Shown here: positions 44,970-53,807 of the stretch, in pieces | Layout of the letters: every line of letters starts with the position of its first letter | Numbering within the stretch: the first letter of the stretch is position 1 | From: Actinomadura parmotrematis | GTDB taxonomy: Bacteria; Actinomycetota; Actinomycetes; Streptosporangiales; Streptosporangiaceae | Direction: 5' to 3' | NCBI RefSeq assembly: GCF_019458805.1 | Contig: NZ_JAIBOA010000004.1 | Location: 124,001 to 188,000 of the forward strand | Length of the DNA: 64,000 bases | Notes under the pieces: model-generated | Databases searched by the model: none | What the model was told of the DNA's origin: nothing | Seen by the model: only the letters and a program-made list of their open reading frames with translations | Translations under genes and position numbers: made by a program

Positions 44970-45911
44970 ATGGCTGACCTCACCAAGAAGATCGGTTCCC
45001 TGGACGTCTTCCCGCTGTCGCTCGGCGGCAACGTCTTCGGCTGGACGGCCGACCGCGACGCGTCCTTCGCCGTCCTCGACGCCTACGCCGCGGGCGGCGG
45101 CAACTTCGTCGACACCGCCGACGGCTACTCGGCCTGGGTGCCCGGCCACCAGGGCGGGGAGTCCGAGGAGACCATCGGCGCCTGGGTCGCCGGCCGCCGC
45201 AACCGCGACGACGTCGTCATCGCGACGAAGGTCGGCGCGCATCCGCGGTTCAAGGGGCTCGCCCCGGCGAACATCAAGGCCGCCGCCGAGGCGTCGCTCC
45301 GCCGCCTCGGCACCGACCGCATCGACCTGTACTACACCCACTTCGACGACACCTCCGTGCCGGTCGAGGACATCATCGGCGCCCTGGACGAGCTGGTGCG
45401 CGCGGGCAAGGTCCGCGAGATCGCCGCGTCCAACATCTCCGCCGAGCGGCTGGAGGCGTCCCTCGCCGCCAGCGAGCGCGACGGCCTCGCCCGGTACGCG
45501 GCGCTCCAGCCGCACTACAACCTGGTGTCCCGCGACACCTACGAGGGCGAGCTCCGCGACGCCGTGACCCGCCACGGCCTCGCCGCCGTCCCGTACTACG
45601 GCCTCGCGTCGGGGTTCCTCACCGGCAAGTACCGGCCCGGCGCCGACGTCGACAGCCCGCGCGCCGGGCGCGCCGCCGAGTACCTGAAGAGCGCGCGCGG
45701 CCCGAAGGTGCTGGAGGCGCTCGACACCGTCGCCGCCGAGCAGGGCGTGGAGGTCGCCGCCGTCGCGCTCGCCTGGCTCGGCGCGCAGCCGACCGTCGTC
45801 GCGCCGATCGCGAGCGCGCGCGGCGTCGACCAGCTCCCGCCGCTCCTCGCCGCCGCCCGCACCGAGCTGACGGCCGACCAGCTCGCGCTGCTGGACCGCG
45901 CGTCAGCCTGA
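44970..45911 (+). CDS. aldo/keto reductase
   Basis: This 313-aa TIM-barrel NADPH-dependent reductase shows the tetrad: Asp and Tyr in FVDTADGYSAWV, Lys in VVIATKVG and His in YYTHFDD. The cofactor end is VVAPIASARGVDQL. ATG 44970 gives MADLTKKIG; TTG 44958 is an alternative. The aldehyde or ketone substrate is unknown. Confidence 0.9.
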   Translation: MADLTKKIGSLDVFPLSLGGNVFGWTADRDASFAVLDAYAAGGGNFVDTADGYSAWVPGHQGGESEETIGAWVAGRRNRDDVVIATKVGAHPRFKGLAPANIKAAAEASLRRLGTDRIDLYYTHFDDTSVPVEDIIGALDELVRAGKVREIAASNISAERLEASLAASERDGLARYAALQPHYNLVSRDTYEGELRDAVTRHGLAAVPYYGLASGFLTGKYRPGADVDSPRAGRAAEYLKSARGPKVLEALDTVAAEQGVEVAAVALAWLGAQPTVVAPIASARGVDQLPPLLAAARTELTADQLALLDRASA

Positions 45912-45994
45912 CCACGCGTTCGCCTGACCGAAGATCGAGCCGCCCGTTGCCCGCCCGTGGCCGTGCCGGGCCGCGGACCGGGCATGAGGCACCC

Positions 45995-46210
45995 ATGGAC
46001 AGGTACCAGAACGACCAGGGGGACCGCCGCGACGGCGACCGGACGGACGACCGCGACATGGACGGCGTGGACGGGGGGATGGACCCCGGCATGAACCGCG
46101 ACATGGACGGGGGCCTGGACGACGGCGACCGCCAGATCGGCGCGGACGGCGACTACGGGCCCGACGACCGCATGGGCGAGGACCGCGACGACCGCGGCAC
46201 CAGCATGTAG
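45995..46210 (+). CDS. small Asp/Gly/Met-rich hydrophilic protein
   Basis: This 71-aa, highly acidic protein is built of irregular repeats of Asp, Arg, Gly and Met (DGVDGGMDPGMNRDMDGG and DGDRQIGADGDYGPDDRMGE). It is predicted disordered, with no signal or TM. GAGG lies six bases before the ATG. A 20-bp-stem terminator 16 bp after the stop supports real transcription. No family is recognised; low complexity makes the call uncertain. Confidence 0.5.
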   Translation: MDRYQNDQGDRRDGDRTDDRDMDGVDGGMDPGMNRDMDGGLDDGDRQIGADGDYGPDDRMGEDRDDRGTSM

Positions 46211-46226
46211 CACGGGCATGTAGCAC

Positions 46227-46270
46227 GACCCGCGTCCGGGCCGGGGGGAACCCCGGCCCGGACGCGGGTC
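46227..46270 (+). terminator. very strong terminator hairpin with GGAA tetraloop
   Basis: A perfect 20-bp stem (half-site GACCCGCGTCCGGGCCGGGG) closes on GGAA, a GNRA-type loop. It follows the 45995-46210 gene. Confidence 0.85.
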
Positions 46271-46325
46271 GCCGCTTGGGCGGCCATCCCGGGCGGAAAT
46301 GCCGGGTTGTACCGTTCCAGGCGTG

Positions 46326-47045
46326 ATGCCCCCCATGGAATTCCTGCTGGTCGGCGGCCTGGCCGCGCTGCTCGGCGCGGTGGTGCAGAGCAGCGTCGGG
46401 CTCGGCGTCGGGCTCGTCGGCACCCCCGTGGTGACGCTGCTGTTCCCCTCCCTCATGCCCGGCGCGATCCTCGTCGCCGCGACGGTGCTGCCGCTCGCCA
46501 CGCTCGCGCGGGAGGTCCGGCACGCCGACCTGCGGGGGCTCGGCTGGGCGTTCGCCGGGCGGGTCGCGGGCACGCCGCTCGGCGTGTGGGTGGTCGCGGC
46601 GGTGCCGTCCCGGCCGCTCGGCGTGCTGGTCGGCGGCACCGTGCTCGCCGCGCTCGCCGGCACCGTCTGGCGGGGCGCCGTCCCGCGCAACGCCGGGACG
46701 CTGGCGGCCGCCGGGGTGCTCGCGGGCGCCGTCGGCACCGCCTCGGCGATCGGCGGCCCGCCGATCGCGCTGCTCTACGCCCGCGAGAAGGGATCGCGGG
46801 TGCGCGCCACGCTCGCGATCTTCTTCACCACCGGCGCGCTGATGTCGCTGCTCACCCTCGCCGCCCTCGGCCACCTGCCCGGCCGGCAGGTCATCGCCGG
46901 GCTCGCGCTCTGCCCGTTCGTCCTGGTCGGTTTCCTCGTCGCCGGCCCGCTCCGCCGCTTCCTCGACGGCGGCCGGACGCGCGCGGCGATCCTCGTCGTG
47001 GTGGCGGCCTCCGCGCTCACCCTCATCGCGCGCAGCCTGGCCTGA
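46326..47045 (+). CDS. TauE/SafE-family sulfite/anion exporter
   Basis: This integral membrane protein of about 239 aa has seven to eight TM helices. It shows the duplicated family pattern: LAALLGAVVQSSVGLGVGLV in the first half and AGAVGTASAIGGPPIALLYA in the second, with conserved G.G.GG.. and IGGPP motifs. It probably exports sulfite, organosulfonates or a related anion. GTG 46323, ATG 46326 and ATG 46335 are possible starts. Confidence 0.87.
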   Translation: MPPMEFLLVGGLAALLGAVVQSSVGLGVGLVGTPVVTLLFPSLMPGAILVAATVLPLATLAREVRHADLRGLGWAFAGRVAGTPLGVWVVAAVPSRPLGVLVGGTVLAALAGTVWRGAVPRNAGTLAAAGVLAGAVGTASAIGGPPIALLYAREKGSRVRATLAIFFTTGALMSLLTLAALGHLPGRQVIAGLALCPFVLVGFLVAGPLRRFLDGGRTRAAILVVVAASALTLIARSLA

Positions 47046-47058
47046 GTAGCCTGGTCCG

Positions 47059-47631
47059 ATGCGTCCCACCAAGGCCGAGCAGGAGGCCGCCCGCGACCGC
47101 GTCATCCCCGACCTGCTGCCGCCCGAGGGCACGCCGTTCCGGGTGCTGTTCTGCGGCATCAACCCCGGCCTGTACTCGGGGGCGACGGGGCACCACTTCG
47201 CCCGTCCGGGCAACCGCTTCTGGCCCGCGCTGCACCGGTCGGGCTTCACCCAGCGCCAGTACGCGCCCGCCGAGCAGGACCTCCTGGGCGCCCGCGGCCT
47301 CGGCATCACCAACCTCGCGCCCCGCACGACCGCCCGCGCCGACGAGCTGACGGCCGAGGAACTGCGCGAGGGCGGCCGCGCGCTGCGCGCGCTCGTCGAG
47401 CGCCGCCGCCCCGCCTACCTCGCCGTCCTCGGCGTCACCGCCTACCGGACCGCCTTCGCCAGCCCGCGCACGCAGATCGGCGAGCAGGAGCAGGGCTTCG
47501 GCCCCGCCGGCCTGTGGATCCTGCCGAACCCCTCGGGCCTCAACGCGAGCTGGCAGCTCGACCGCATCGCCGCCGAGTTCGCCCGCCTCCGCGAAGCCGC
47601 CGACGCCGCCGTCGCCGACAGCCGGGCCTGA
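47059..47631 (+). CDS. mug: G/U mismatch-specific uracil-DNA glycosylase
   Basis: This 190-aa Mug-type base-excision repair enzyme has active-site motif GINPGLYSG (Asn as in Mug, not the Asp of Ung), HHFARPGNRFWPAL, TNLAPRTTARADELT and C-terminal intercalation motif NPSGLNAS. It removes uracil or ethenocytosine from mispairs. It starts 13 bp after the exporter gene and is probably cotranscribed with it. Confidence 0.93.
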   Translation: MRPTKAEQEAARDRVIPDLLPPEGTPFRVLFCGINPGLYSGATGHHFARPGNRFWPALHRSGFTQRQYAPAEQDLLGARGLGITNLAPRTTARADELTAEELREGGRALRALVERRRPAYLAVLGVTAYRTAFASPRTQIGEQEQGFGPAGLWILPNPSGLNASWQLDRIAAEFARLREAADAAVADSRA

Positions 47632-47661
47632 CCCGGCGCCGACGGTCAAGCGCGGGGGCGG

Positions 47662-48102
47662 TCAGGGGCGGGGGTTCAGGGCGGCGGTGTTGGCGAGCAT
47701 GGTCTCGACCTCGGCGACCAGGGACGGCTTGGGCTCCCAGGGGTCGGGGCGGCCGAGGGCGACGATGGGGCGGGGGAGGGGCAGCACGTCGGCGAGGTGC
47801 CAGTGGTGGCGGTCGGGGTCGGCCCAGGGGCCGCAGGCGCAGGGGACGCCCCGGACGGCGTCGGAGCAGACGTCGTCCAGGCGGGCGGTCGCGATGACGG
47901 CGCCGATGGTGGCGAGCGGGTCGCGCGGATCCCAGCCGGCGGCGAGGATCAGCGGGGAGTCGCACGCCTTGAGGTCCACCCGCATCGAGGCGTGGATCAG
48001 GAGGCGGCCCCGGTGGGCGGTGGGCACGCGCTGGTTGGAGACGGTCTTGCCGCCCCGCGCGATGGCGAAGGCCCAGGGCTGCTGAACGCTGATCGCCTGC
48101 AC
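47662..48102 (-). CDS. ASCH-domain protein
   Basis: This 146-aa protein has the ASCH/PUA-like signature AISVQQPWAFAIARGGKTVS and RGRLLIHASM, then ATIGAVIATARLDDV. ASCH domains bind nucleic acid or modified nucleosides; this is the short stand-alone form. Two Cys in VPCACGPW near the middle could bind metal. It starts with ATG 48102 and faces mug. Confidence 0.8.
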   Translation of the reverse strand: MQAISVQQPWAFAIARGGKTVSNQRVPTAHRGRLLIHASMRVDLKACDSPLILAAGWDPRDPLATIGAVIATARLDDVCSDAVRGVPCACGPWADPDRHHWHLADVLPLPRPIVALGRPDPWEPKPSLVAEVETMLANTAALNPRP

Positions 48103-48329
48103 GCGGTCACCTCCCGGAATCGGCTGGTCCCATCTTCGCCCGTCCGTGCGGACGGTGATGCCCGGACGGGGACGGAGTAACCGGGGGAGGCGCCCGGACC
48201 GTCGCCGCGTGGCCAGGAGAACATGCCCGCAAAGTCAGGTTGACCGGACAACGTCGGGGACGGCCGCCCGGTTCACCCGCAGTTTTTTCACGACCGGGCC
48301 GCGCGGGGCAACCTGGCGCGCCGGAAAAG

Positions 48330-48923
48330 TCAGGCCTGCACCATTCGGGTGTAGGCGATGACGTTGTCGCGGTAGTGCCCGGACGCGGAATCGAACGCCC
48401 CGCCGCAGGTCACCAGCCGAAGCGCGGCGTAGCCGGTGCGCTCGGCGTACACCTTCCGCCCGGGGAAATCGGTCTTGGCGACGCGCTCCACGCGCTCCAC
48501 GGCGAACGTCGCCGTCCGCCCGTCCCGCCGCTTCACCTGGACGCGGTCGCCGGGCCGCAGGTCCTTCAGGCGCGCGAAGACCGCGGGGCGGTGCAGCGCG
48601 TCCACGTGCCCGATGATGACGGACGGCCCGTCCTCGCCCGGCGTCGGCCCGCGCTCCCACCAGCCCGCCAGGTTCGGGCGGGACAGCGGCGGCGTCTCGA
48701 TCCGCCCGTCGGCCCGCAGCCCGAGCTCGGTGACGGGCGCCGACACCCCGAGGCGGGGGATGGCTATGGTGGCCGGCAGCGAGCGCGGCAGCGGGCGCGC
48801 GGCTCCGGGCGCCGCCGTGCCGCCCGGGTCGACGGGACCGCCGGAGTAGTCGTCCGACCCGCACGCCGCCAGCGGCGCGACGGCGGCGAGCGCCAGGGCG
48901 CCGGCCGCCGCGCGCCGGTTCAG
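48330..48923 (-). CDS. class F sortase with lipoprotein signal, likely CTG start
   Basis: This class F sortase (197 aa if CTG is the start) transpeptidates surface proteins. Catalytic His in VIIGHVDAL, Cys in RLVTCGGAFD and Arg in IAYTRM are visible. The N-terminus has a lipobox (APLAAC-GSDD), so it may be lipid-anchored rather than TM-anchored. There is no ATG, GTG or TTG at the right place; CTG at 48923 has GAGGGG five bases upstream and overlaps the preceding stop as CTGA. The adjacent gene probably encodes a substrate. Confidence 0.82.
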   Translation of the reverse strand: MNRRAAAGALALAAVAPLAACGSDDYSGGPVDPGGTAAPGAARPLPRSLPATIAIPRLGVSAPVTELGLRADGRIETPPLSRPNLAGWWERGPTPGEDGPSVIIGHVDALHRPAVFARLKDLRPGDRVQVKRRDGRTATFAVERVERVAKTDFPGRKVYAERTGYAALRLVTCGGAFDSASGHYRDNVIAYTRMVQA

Positions 48924-49816
48924 GCGCGCCCCTCGGCGCGCCGCCGGCGCACCGCGAGGACGCCGCCGCCGGTCAGGGCGAGGGCCGCGCCGGCGAGCGG
49001 CAGGACGGCGCCGCCCTCGGACGTCCCGTAGGTGCTGCCGTCGCCGGTGTCGGGGGCGCCCACCGGGATCGTCGGGTCGGAGCCCGTCCCCGTGCCCCCG
49101 CTGCCGCCCGATCCCGTCCCGGGCGTCCGCTCCGGGTGCGAGCTGTAGGAGACCGACCCGTATCCGGGGCACCGCACGACGAGCTTGACGGTCGACGGCA
49201 GCGACGGCTTGTAGTCCGAGCTGCCCTCCCACCTGTTCCCGCCGTTGCCGATCGCGTCGAAGCGCGGCGCGGCGACGAACGACCCCGAGGACGCGCTCGG
49301 CTGGACGGGGCAGGTCACGGTGATCGTGACGGCGCCGCCGGGCGTCACCGCGCGGGGCGTCAGCTTCACGTCGTCGGAGCCGAACGAGAAGCGGCCGCCG
49401 CCACCGCCGCCGTCCGACGGCGGCGGGGTCGTCGCGGGCGGCTTGCCGGCGCCCTTCGGCACCGTGACCGACAGCTCGAAGGTGCGGAGGCCGCCCTTGG
49501 TCAGGCAGGCGAAGCGGGTGACGTAGGAGTGGCCGCTCTCCAGGGAGCCGGCGGTGGCGCCGAACGCGCTCCACGCGCCGTCGCCCTCGTCGGCCCAGTC
49601 CTCGGGCTCGCCCTTGGCGAAGATCTCGTTGGGGGAGAGGGCGTACGGCCGGGACGCGCAGCCCGTCACCGAGAGCGCCAGGTTGTCGCCGACCGACGCC
49701 GGGAAGGCGCCGGCGGTGATCTTCGGGGGGTCGTCCGCGGCGGCGGCGGGCGCGGCCGCGCAGGCGAGCGCGGCGCCCGTGACGGCGCCCGCCACGGAGA
49801 AGCGGGTGATGCCCAT
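48920..49816 (-). CDS. secreted cell-surface protein, probable sortase substrate
   Basis: This 298-aa precursor has a signal peptide (FSVAGAVTGAALACAAAPAA), two Ig-like beta domains with Cys pairs (SVTGCASRPYAL/TRFACLTKG and TVTCPVQPSA/VVRCPGYGS), a Gly/Pro/Ser-rich linker and a C-terminal sorting-like tail. The tail has PVGAPDTGDG, a hydrophobic helix (GGAVLPLAGAALALTGGGVL) and AVRRRRAEGRA. The motif is not canonical LPXTG. ATG 49816 has AAGGAG upstream. It is translationally coupled to the sortase. Confidence 0.8.
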   Translation of the reverse strand: MGITRFSVAGAVTGAALACAAAPAAAADDPPKITAGAFPASVGDNLALSVTGCASRPYALSPNEIFAKGEPEDWADEGDGAWSAFGATAGSLESGHSYVTRFACLTKGGLRTFELSVTVPKGAGKPPATTPPPSDGGGGGGRFSFGSDDVKLTPRAVTPGGAVTITVTCPVQPSASSGSFVAAPRFDAIGNGGNRWEGSSDYKPSLPSTVKLVVRCPGYGSVSYSSHPERTPGTGSGGSGGTGTGSDPTIPVGAPDTGDGSTYGTSEGGAVLPLAGAALALTGGGVLAVRRRRAEGRA

Positions 49817-49981
49817 GGTGCTCCTTGCCTGGGGGGTGGGCTCGGACCATCGGTCGTGCGGGGGGACGCGCCGCGCGGTACGGGGGTTGTCGCCGTGACC
49901 GCCGGGGAGCGTGGCGCGCCCATCGCGCAGTGTAAGGATCATGTGGTGGCCGGGGCGCCGGGACGCGGTGGCCGGATGAGG

Positions 49982-50803
49982 TCAGCCCTTCAGCGCCCCC
50001 GCCATCAGCCCGCGCATGAAGAACCGCCCGAGCAGCAGGTAGACCAGCAGCGTCGGCAGCGACGCGAGCAGCGCCGAGGCCATCTGCTGGTCGTACTGGA
50101 CGGCGACCGCGCCCGATCCGGCGGTGTTGTTCAGCATCACCGTGACCGGCCAGCTGTCGGGCGCGCCGAGGAACACCGCGAACAGGAAGTCGTTCCACAG
50201 CGAGGTGAACTGCCAGATGACCGTCACCGCGAACGCCGGGCCCGACACCGGCAGCACCACCGAGGCGTAGGTGCGCAGCATCCCGGCGCCGTCCACCCGG
50301 GAAGCCTCGATCAGCTCGTCGGGGATCGTCACGTAGTAGTTCCGGAAGATCAGCGTGCAGATCGGCAGCCCGTAGACGACGTGCGCGAGCACCAGGCCGC
50401 GAATGGTGCCGACGAGCTCCATCCGGGTCAGCAGCCCGGCGAGCGGGATCATCACCGCCTGGTAGGGGATGAACATGCCGAACAGGAACAGCGTGAAGAC
50501 CGCGTCGGCGCCGCGGAACCGCCACTTGGCGAGGACGTAGCCGTTCAGCGAGCCGAGCGCCGCCGAGATCACCGACCCCGAGATCGCGATCTTGAAGCTG
50601 TTGGCCAGGCCGGGCCGCAGCACCGGCCACGCCGCCTTCCAGCCCTCGACGCTCCAGTGCCGCGGCAGGCTCCACGCCGCGCTCGGGTCGGCCTCGGCGA
50701 ACGGCTTGAAGCTCGTCACCAGCAGCACGTACACCGGGATGAGGAACACGACCGCGAAGGCCAGCAGCAGCGCCGGGCGGACGAGCCGCAGGACGCCGCT
50801 CAC
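49982..50803 (-). CDS. carbohydrate ABC permease (MalG type)
   Basis: This 273-aa permease has six TM helices and the EAA loop in LIEASRVDGAGMLRTYASVV, which docks the ATPase. It starts with GTG 50803, overlapping the preceding permease stop (GTGA). No ATPase gene is present in this operon; CUT1 systems often share an MsiK-type ATPase coded elsewhere. Confidence 0.92.
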   Translation of the reverse strand: MSGVLRLVRPALLLAFAVVFLIPVYVLLVTSFKPFAEADPSAAWSLPRHWSVEGWKAAWPVLRPGLANSFKIAISGSVISAALGSLNGYVLAKWRFRGADAVFTLFLFGMFIPYQAVMIPLAGLLTRMELVGTIRGLVLAHVVYGLPICTLIFRNYYVTIPDELIEASRVDGAGMLRTYASVVLPVSGPAFAVTVIWQFTSLWNDFLFAVFLGAPDSWPVTVMLNNTAGSGAVAVQYDQQMASALLASLPTLLVYLLLGRFFMRGLMAGALKG

Positions 50804-51726
50804 CGCGGCCGCTCCGCCCGCACCGTCCACACCAGGTAGGGGACGACCAGCAGCGCGACCGCGAACAGCAGGTAGCCGGCGATGGTGGCGCCGTTGGCGG
50901 GGTCGTGCCGGTCGAACACCTCGACGTAGGTCGCGACGGCCGGGACGTAGGTGATGATCTGCTTGCCGGCGATCGCCATGATGAGGTCGAACACCTTCAG
51001 CGAGATGTGCCCGAGGATGATCAGCGCCGACAGCGTCACCGGCCGGAGCTGCGGGAACACCACGTACCGGTAGACCTTCCACTCCGAGGCGCCGTCGACG
51101 CGGGCGGCCTCGCGCAGGTCCTCGGGGACGCCGCGGAACCCCGCGAGGTAGAGCGCCATCACGTACCCCGACATCTGCCAGATCGCCGGGACCGCCATCG
51201 CCGCCATGCCCCAGTGCGGGTCCTGCCACCAGTCGTTGGCGAGCCCGCCGAGGTGCACCTTGCGGAAGAGCTGGTTCAGCCCGACGGCCCGCTCGGGCGG
51301 CGCGGGGTTCATCAGCCACCGCCACACCACCCCGCTGGCGATGAACGAGATCGCCATCGGGAACAGGTAGATCATCCGGAAGCCGGCCTCGCCGCGCACG
51401 CCGCGGTCCATCAGGAACGCCAGGAACGCCCCGAGCAGCAGCGCCCCGAGGACGAACACGGCGGTGAACAGCAGCGCGTGCCGGACGGCGGGCGGCCAGC
51501 TCGACTGGTGCCACAGGTCGGCGTAGTTCCGGCCCTTGTCGAAGTGGAACGGCGACACCTCGTCATGGCGGCCGCTGACCGACTCGCGCAGGTTCCAGAA
51601 GATCAGCCCGTAGACGAACAGGCCGATCGCGGCGATCGACGGGGACAGCATCAGCAGGCCGGGCAGCGCCCGCCGGATCCGGACGGTCCGGCGGCGCCGC
51701 CGCGGCGCGGACGTCTCCGCCGTCAC
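50800..51726 (-). CDS. carbohydrate ABC permease (MalF type)
   Basis: This 308-aa permease has an Arg-rich N-tail, six TM helices and the EAA loop LREAARVDGASEWKVYRYVV. It is the MalF-like partner of the downstream MalG-type protein. The GTG start overlaps the stop of the binding-protein gene. The order binding protein-F-G is typical of CUT1 importers. Confidence 0.92.
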   Translation of the reverse strand: MTAETSAPRRRRRTVRIRRALPGLLMLSPSIAAIGLFVYGLIFWNLRESVSGRHDEVSPFHFDKGRNYADLWHQSSWPPAVRHALLFTAVFVLGALLLGAFLAFLMDRGVRGEAGFRMIYLFPMAISFIASGVVWRWLMNPAPPERAVGLNQLFRKVHLGGLANDWWQDPHWGMAAMAVPAIWQMSGYVMALYLAGFRGVPEDLREAARVDGASEWKVYRYVVFPQLRPVTLSALIILGHISLKVFDLIMAIAGKQIITYVPAVATYVEVFDRHDPANGATIAGYLLFAVALLVVPYLVWTVRAERPR

Positions 51727-53012
51727 TGGCCGCTGTTCTTGGCGGCGGCGGAGAGGGCGGCCTGGAACTTGGCCACGTCCTTGCTCTGCAGGAACAGCCC
51801 GACCGCGGTGTCGATGTCGGTGTGCTGCTTCTTGGTGGCGTTCACGCCGTGCCAGAACGACCCGGCGAGCTTGATGCCCGGCTTGTGCCACTCGTTGTAG
51901 GCGTACTGCAGGTAGCCGGTGTAGAGGGCCTTGTCGGCGTCCGTGCGCGCCGGGATGGACCCCTTCTTGGGGTTGAACAGGTCCTGGCCCTGCTTGCTGG
52001 ACGCCTCCTTCAGCCAGGCGAGCGCGCCCGCCCGGTGCGGGGCGCCCTTCGGCAGGGTGAAGGAGTCCGACAGCCACATGTAGGTGCCGTCGGTGCCGGG
52101 CGCCGGCGCGTACTTGAAGTCGGTGTCGAGCTTCTTGCCGAGGCCGTTCGGCGCGCCGCCGATGAAGTACCCGTACGCCCAGTCGCCCATGATGTTGAAG
52201 GCGGCCTTGCCGTCCACGACGTCCTTGGCGGCGCCCTGCCAGTCGGTGGAGGCGGCCTCGGTGTTGGTGTACTTCAGGATCTCCGCGAAGTCGGTCAGCG
52301 CCTTGGTGACGGCCGGGCCGCTCCAGTCGGCGCCCGGCTTCCACAGCGCGTTGTAGGCGTCGGTGCCGAGGTCGCCGAGCAGCACGTTCTCCAGCAGGTG
52401 GTCGGCGGTCCACTGCGCGCCGAGCGACAGCGGGATCTTCTTGGTCCTCTCCTTCACCATCTTCAGGTCGGTGATGAACATCGCGATCGTGGCGGGCGGG
52501 CCGCCGATCCCGGCCTCCTTCAGCACCGCCGGGCTGTACCAGAGCATGTTGGAGCGGTGGATGTTCACCGGCACCGAGTAGATCTTGCCCTGGTGGGAGA
52601 TCTGCTGGAGGAGCTGCTGCGGGTAGACCGACCGCAGGTCGTTCTGGTCGTAGAAGGAGTCCAGCGGCTCGATCTGCGCGGCCTTGATGTAGTCGAGCAG
52701 CTCCGCGCCCGCGTGCCCCTGGAAGGAGTCGGGCGGCTTGCGGTTCTGCAGCCGGCTCGCCAGGACGGCCTGGGCCTGCGTGCCCGACCCGCCCGCGATG
52801 GCGGCGTTGACGAACTGGGTGCTCGGGTTGTTCTTCTTGAAGTCGGCGACCATCGCGGCCAGGCCGTCGGCCTCGCCGGGGCCGGTCCACCAGGAGAAGA
52901 CCTCGACCTTGCTCGCGTCGTCGTTGCTCTTCTTGTCGCCGCCGCCGCAACCGGAGACCGCCAGCATTCCGCTGAGGGTGATCGCGGCGGCCGCCTTCCA
53001 GCGTCCACGCAT
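51723..53012 (-). CDS. extracellular sugar-binding lipoprotein (CUT1)
   Basis: This 429-aa solute-binding protein has a lipoprotein signal ending VSGC (Cys22) and family features VEVFSWWTGPGEADGLAAMV, NNPSTQFVN, IYSVPVNIHRSNMLWYSPAV and FNIMGDWAYGYF. It is probably specific for a mono- or disaccharide such as glucose/mannose-type ligands, by resemblance to short CUT1 binding proteins; specificity is inference. AAGGGA lies six bases before ATG 53012. Confidence 0.92.
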   Translation of the reverse strand: MRGRWKAAAAITLSGMLAVSGCGGGDKKSNDDASKVEVFSWWTGPGEADGLAAMVADFKKNNPSTQFVNAAIAGGSGTQAQAVLASRLQNRKPPDSFQGHAGAELLDYIKAAQIEPLDSFYDQNDLRSVYPQQLLQQISHQGKIYSVPVNIHRSNMLWYSPAVLKEAGIGGPPATIAMFITDLKMVKERTKKIPLSLGAQWTADHLLENVLLGDLGTDAYNALWKPGADWSGPAVTKALTDFAEILKYTNTEAASTDWQGAAKDVVDGKAAFNIMGDWAYGYFIGGAPNGLGKKLDTDFKYAPAPGTDGTYMWLSDSFTLPKGAPHRAGALAWLKEASSKQGQDLFNPKKGSIPARTDADKALYTGYLQYAYNEWHKPGIKLAGSFWHGVNATKKQHTDIDTAVGLFLQSKDVAKFQAALSAAAKNSGQ

Positions 53013-53046
53013 CGCCTGTCCCTTTCGGTGACCCCGAGGAACCAAG

Positions 53047-53060
53047 CGTCCGTTCGGACG
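53047..53060. promoter_or_regulatory. palindrome upstream of the sugar importer operon
   Basis: CGTCCGTTCGGACG is a perfect 14-bp palindrome 35 bp before the binding-protein start. It could be an operator for a sugar-responsive repressor (LacI or ROK type); no such gene is adjacent. Confidence 0.4.
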
Positions 53061-53140
53061 GCGGGCGGGTCAACGCCGCGCGGCGAAACTGTGATCTTCC
53101 GGTGACCCGGCCCCCGTCCGGTCCGCAGCAGTGGCGGGCG

Positions 53141-53716
53141 TCACCAGGGGAGGGCGGGCGGCAGCGCGGCCGTTCCGGCGTCCGGCCAGTCCAGGGGCGC
53201 CCCGAGCGGCGCGAGCTCGGCCATCTGGAGCCGGTACCAGGGCGAGGACGCGGGGTGGTCGACCAGGTCCAGGCACTCCTGCCAGGTCCACCACTCGGCG
53301 TCCTCGACCTCGGCGGGGTTGCGCCGCACGGCCTCGCCGGCCGCGACCGCCCGCACCACCGGGCAGCGCTCGTGCTCGACGGTGCCGTCCGCGGCGACGG
53401 CGCGGTAGCGGAAGGACGGCAGCACGCTGGTGATCTCGCCGGCCGTCACGCCGAGCTCGTCGCGCAGCCGCCGCCGGACGGCGTCGCGCAGGCCCTCGCC
53501 GGGGCCGGGGTGGCCGCAGCAGCTGCCCGTCCACACCCCCGGGAAGGTCCGCTTGGACAGCGCCCGGCGGGTGATCAGCACCCGGCCGTCCGGCGCGACG
53601 ACGTAGCAGGAGAAGGCCAGGTGGTAGGGGGTCTCGCCGTGGTGGCTGGCGACCTTGTCCGCCGCACCGACCGCCTCGTCGGCGGCGTTCAGCAGCACGA
53701 TCTCCTCGACGCTCAT
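53141..53716 (-). CDS. idi: isopentenyl-diphosphate delta-isomerase, type I
   Basis: This enzyme interconverts IPP and DMAPP. The 191-aa protein has the Nudix-related type I fold: [34 protein letters not shown] with the catalytic Cys, the RRRLRDELG Nudix helix, and [10 protein letters not shown] with the catalytic Glu/Trp region. It is divergent from dxs, placing two steps of isoprenoid precursor supply at one locus. ATG 53716 is the natural start. Confidence 0.93.
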   Translation of the reverse strand: MSVEEIVLLNAADEAVGAADKVASHHGETPYHLAFSCYVVAPDGRVLITRRALSKRTFPGVWTGSCCGHPGPGEGLRDAVRRRLRDELGVTAGEITSVLPSFRYRAVAADGTVEHERCPVVRAVAAGEAVRRNPAEVEDAEWWTWQECLDLVDHPASSPWYRLQMAELAPLGAPLDWPDAGTAALPPALPW

Positions 53717-53807
53717 GCCCCAGTTGTATCGCAGGGGTCACCCCGGCCACATGTGAGCGCAGTCACCCCTGGCCGCGGGGCCACACACGCCGCACCCCAA
53801 CGGTCTG

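Noticed and set aside
48235..48330. T-run (AGTTTTTTC) near a GC-rich dyad after the sortase gene, considered as a terminator
   Set aside because: The T-run lies on the wrong side of the dyad for the minus-strand sortase transcript, and the stem is bulged.
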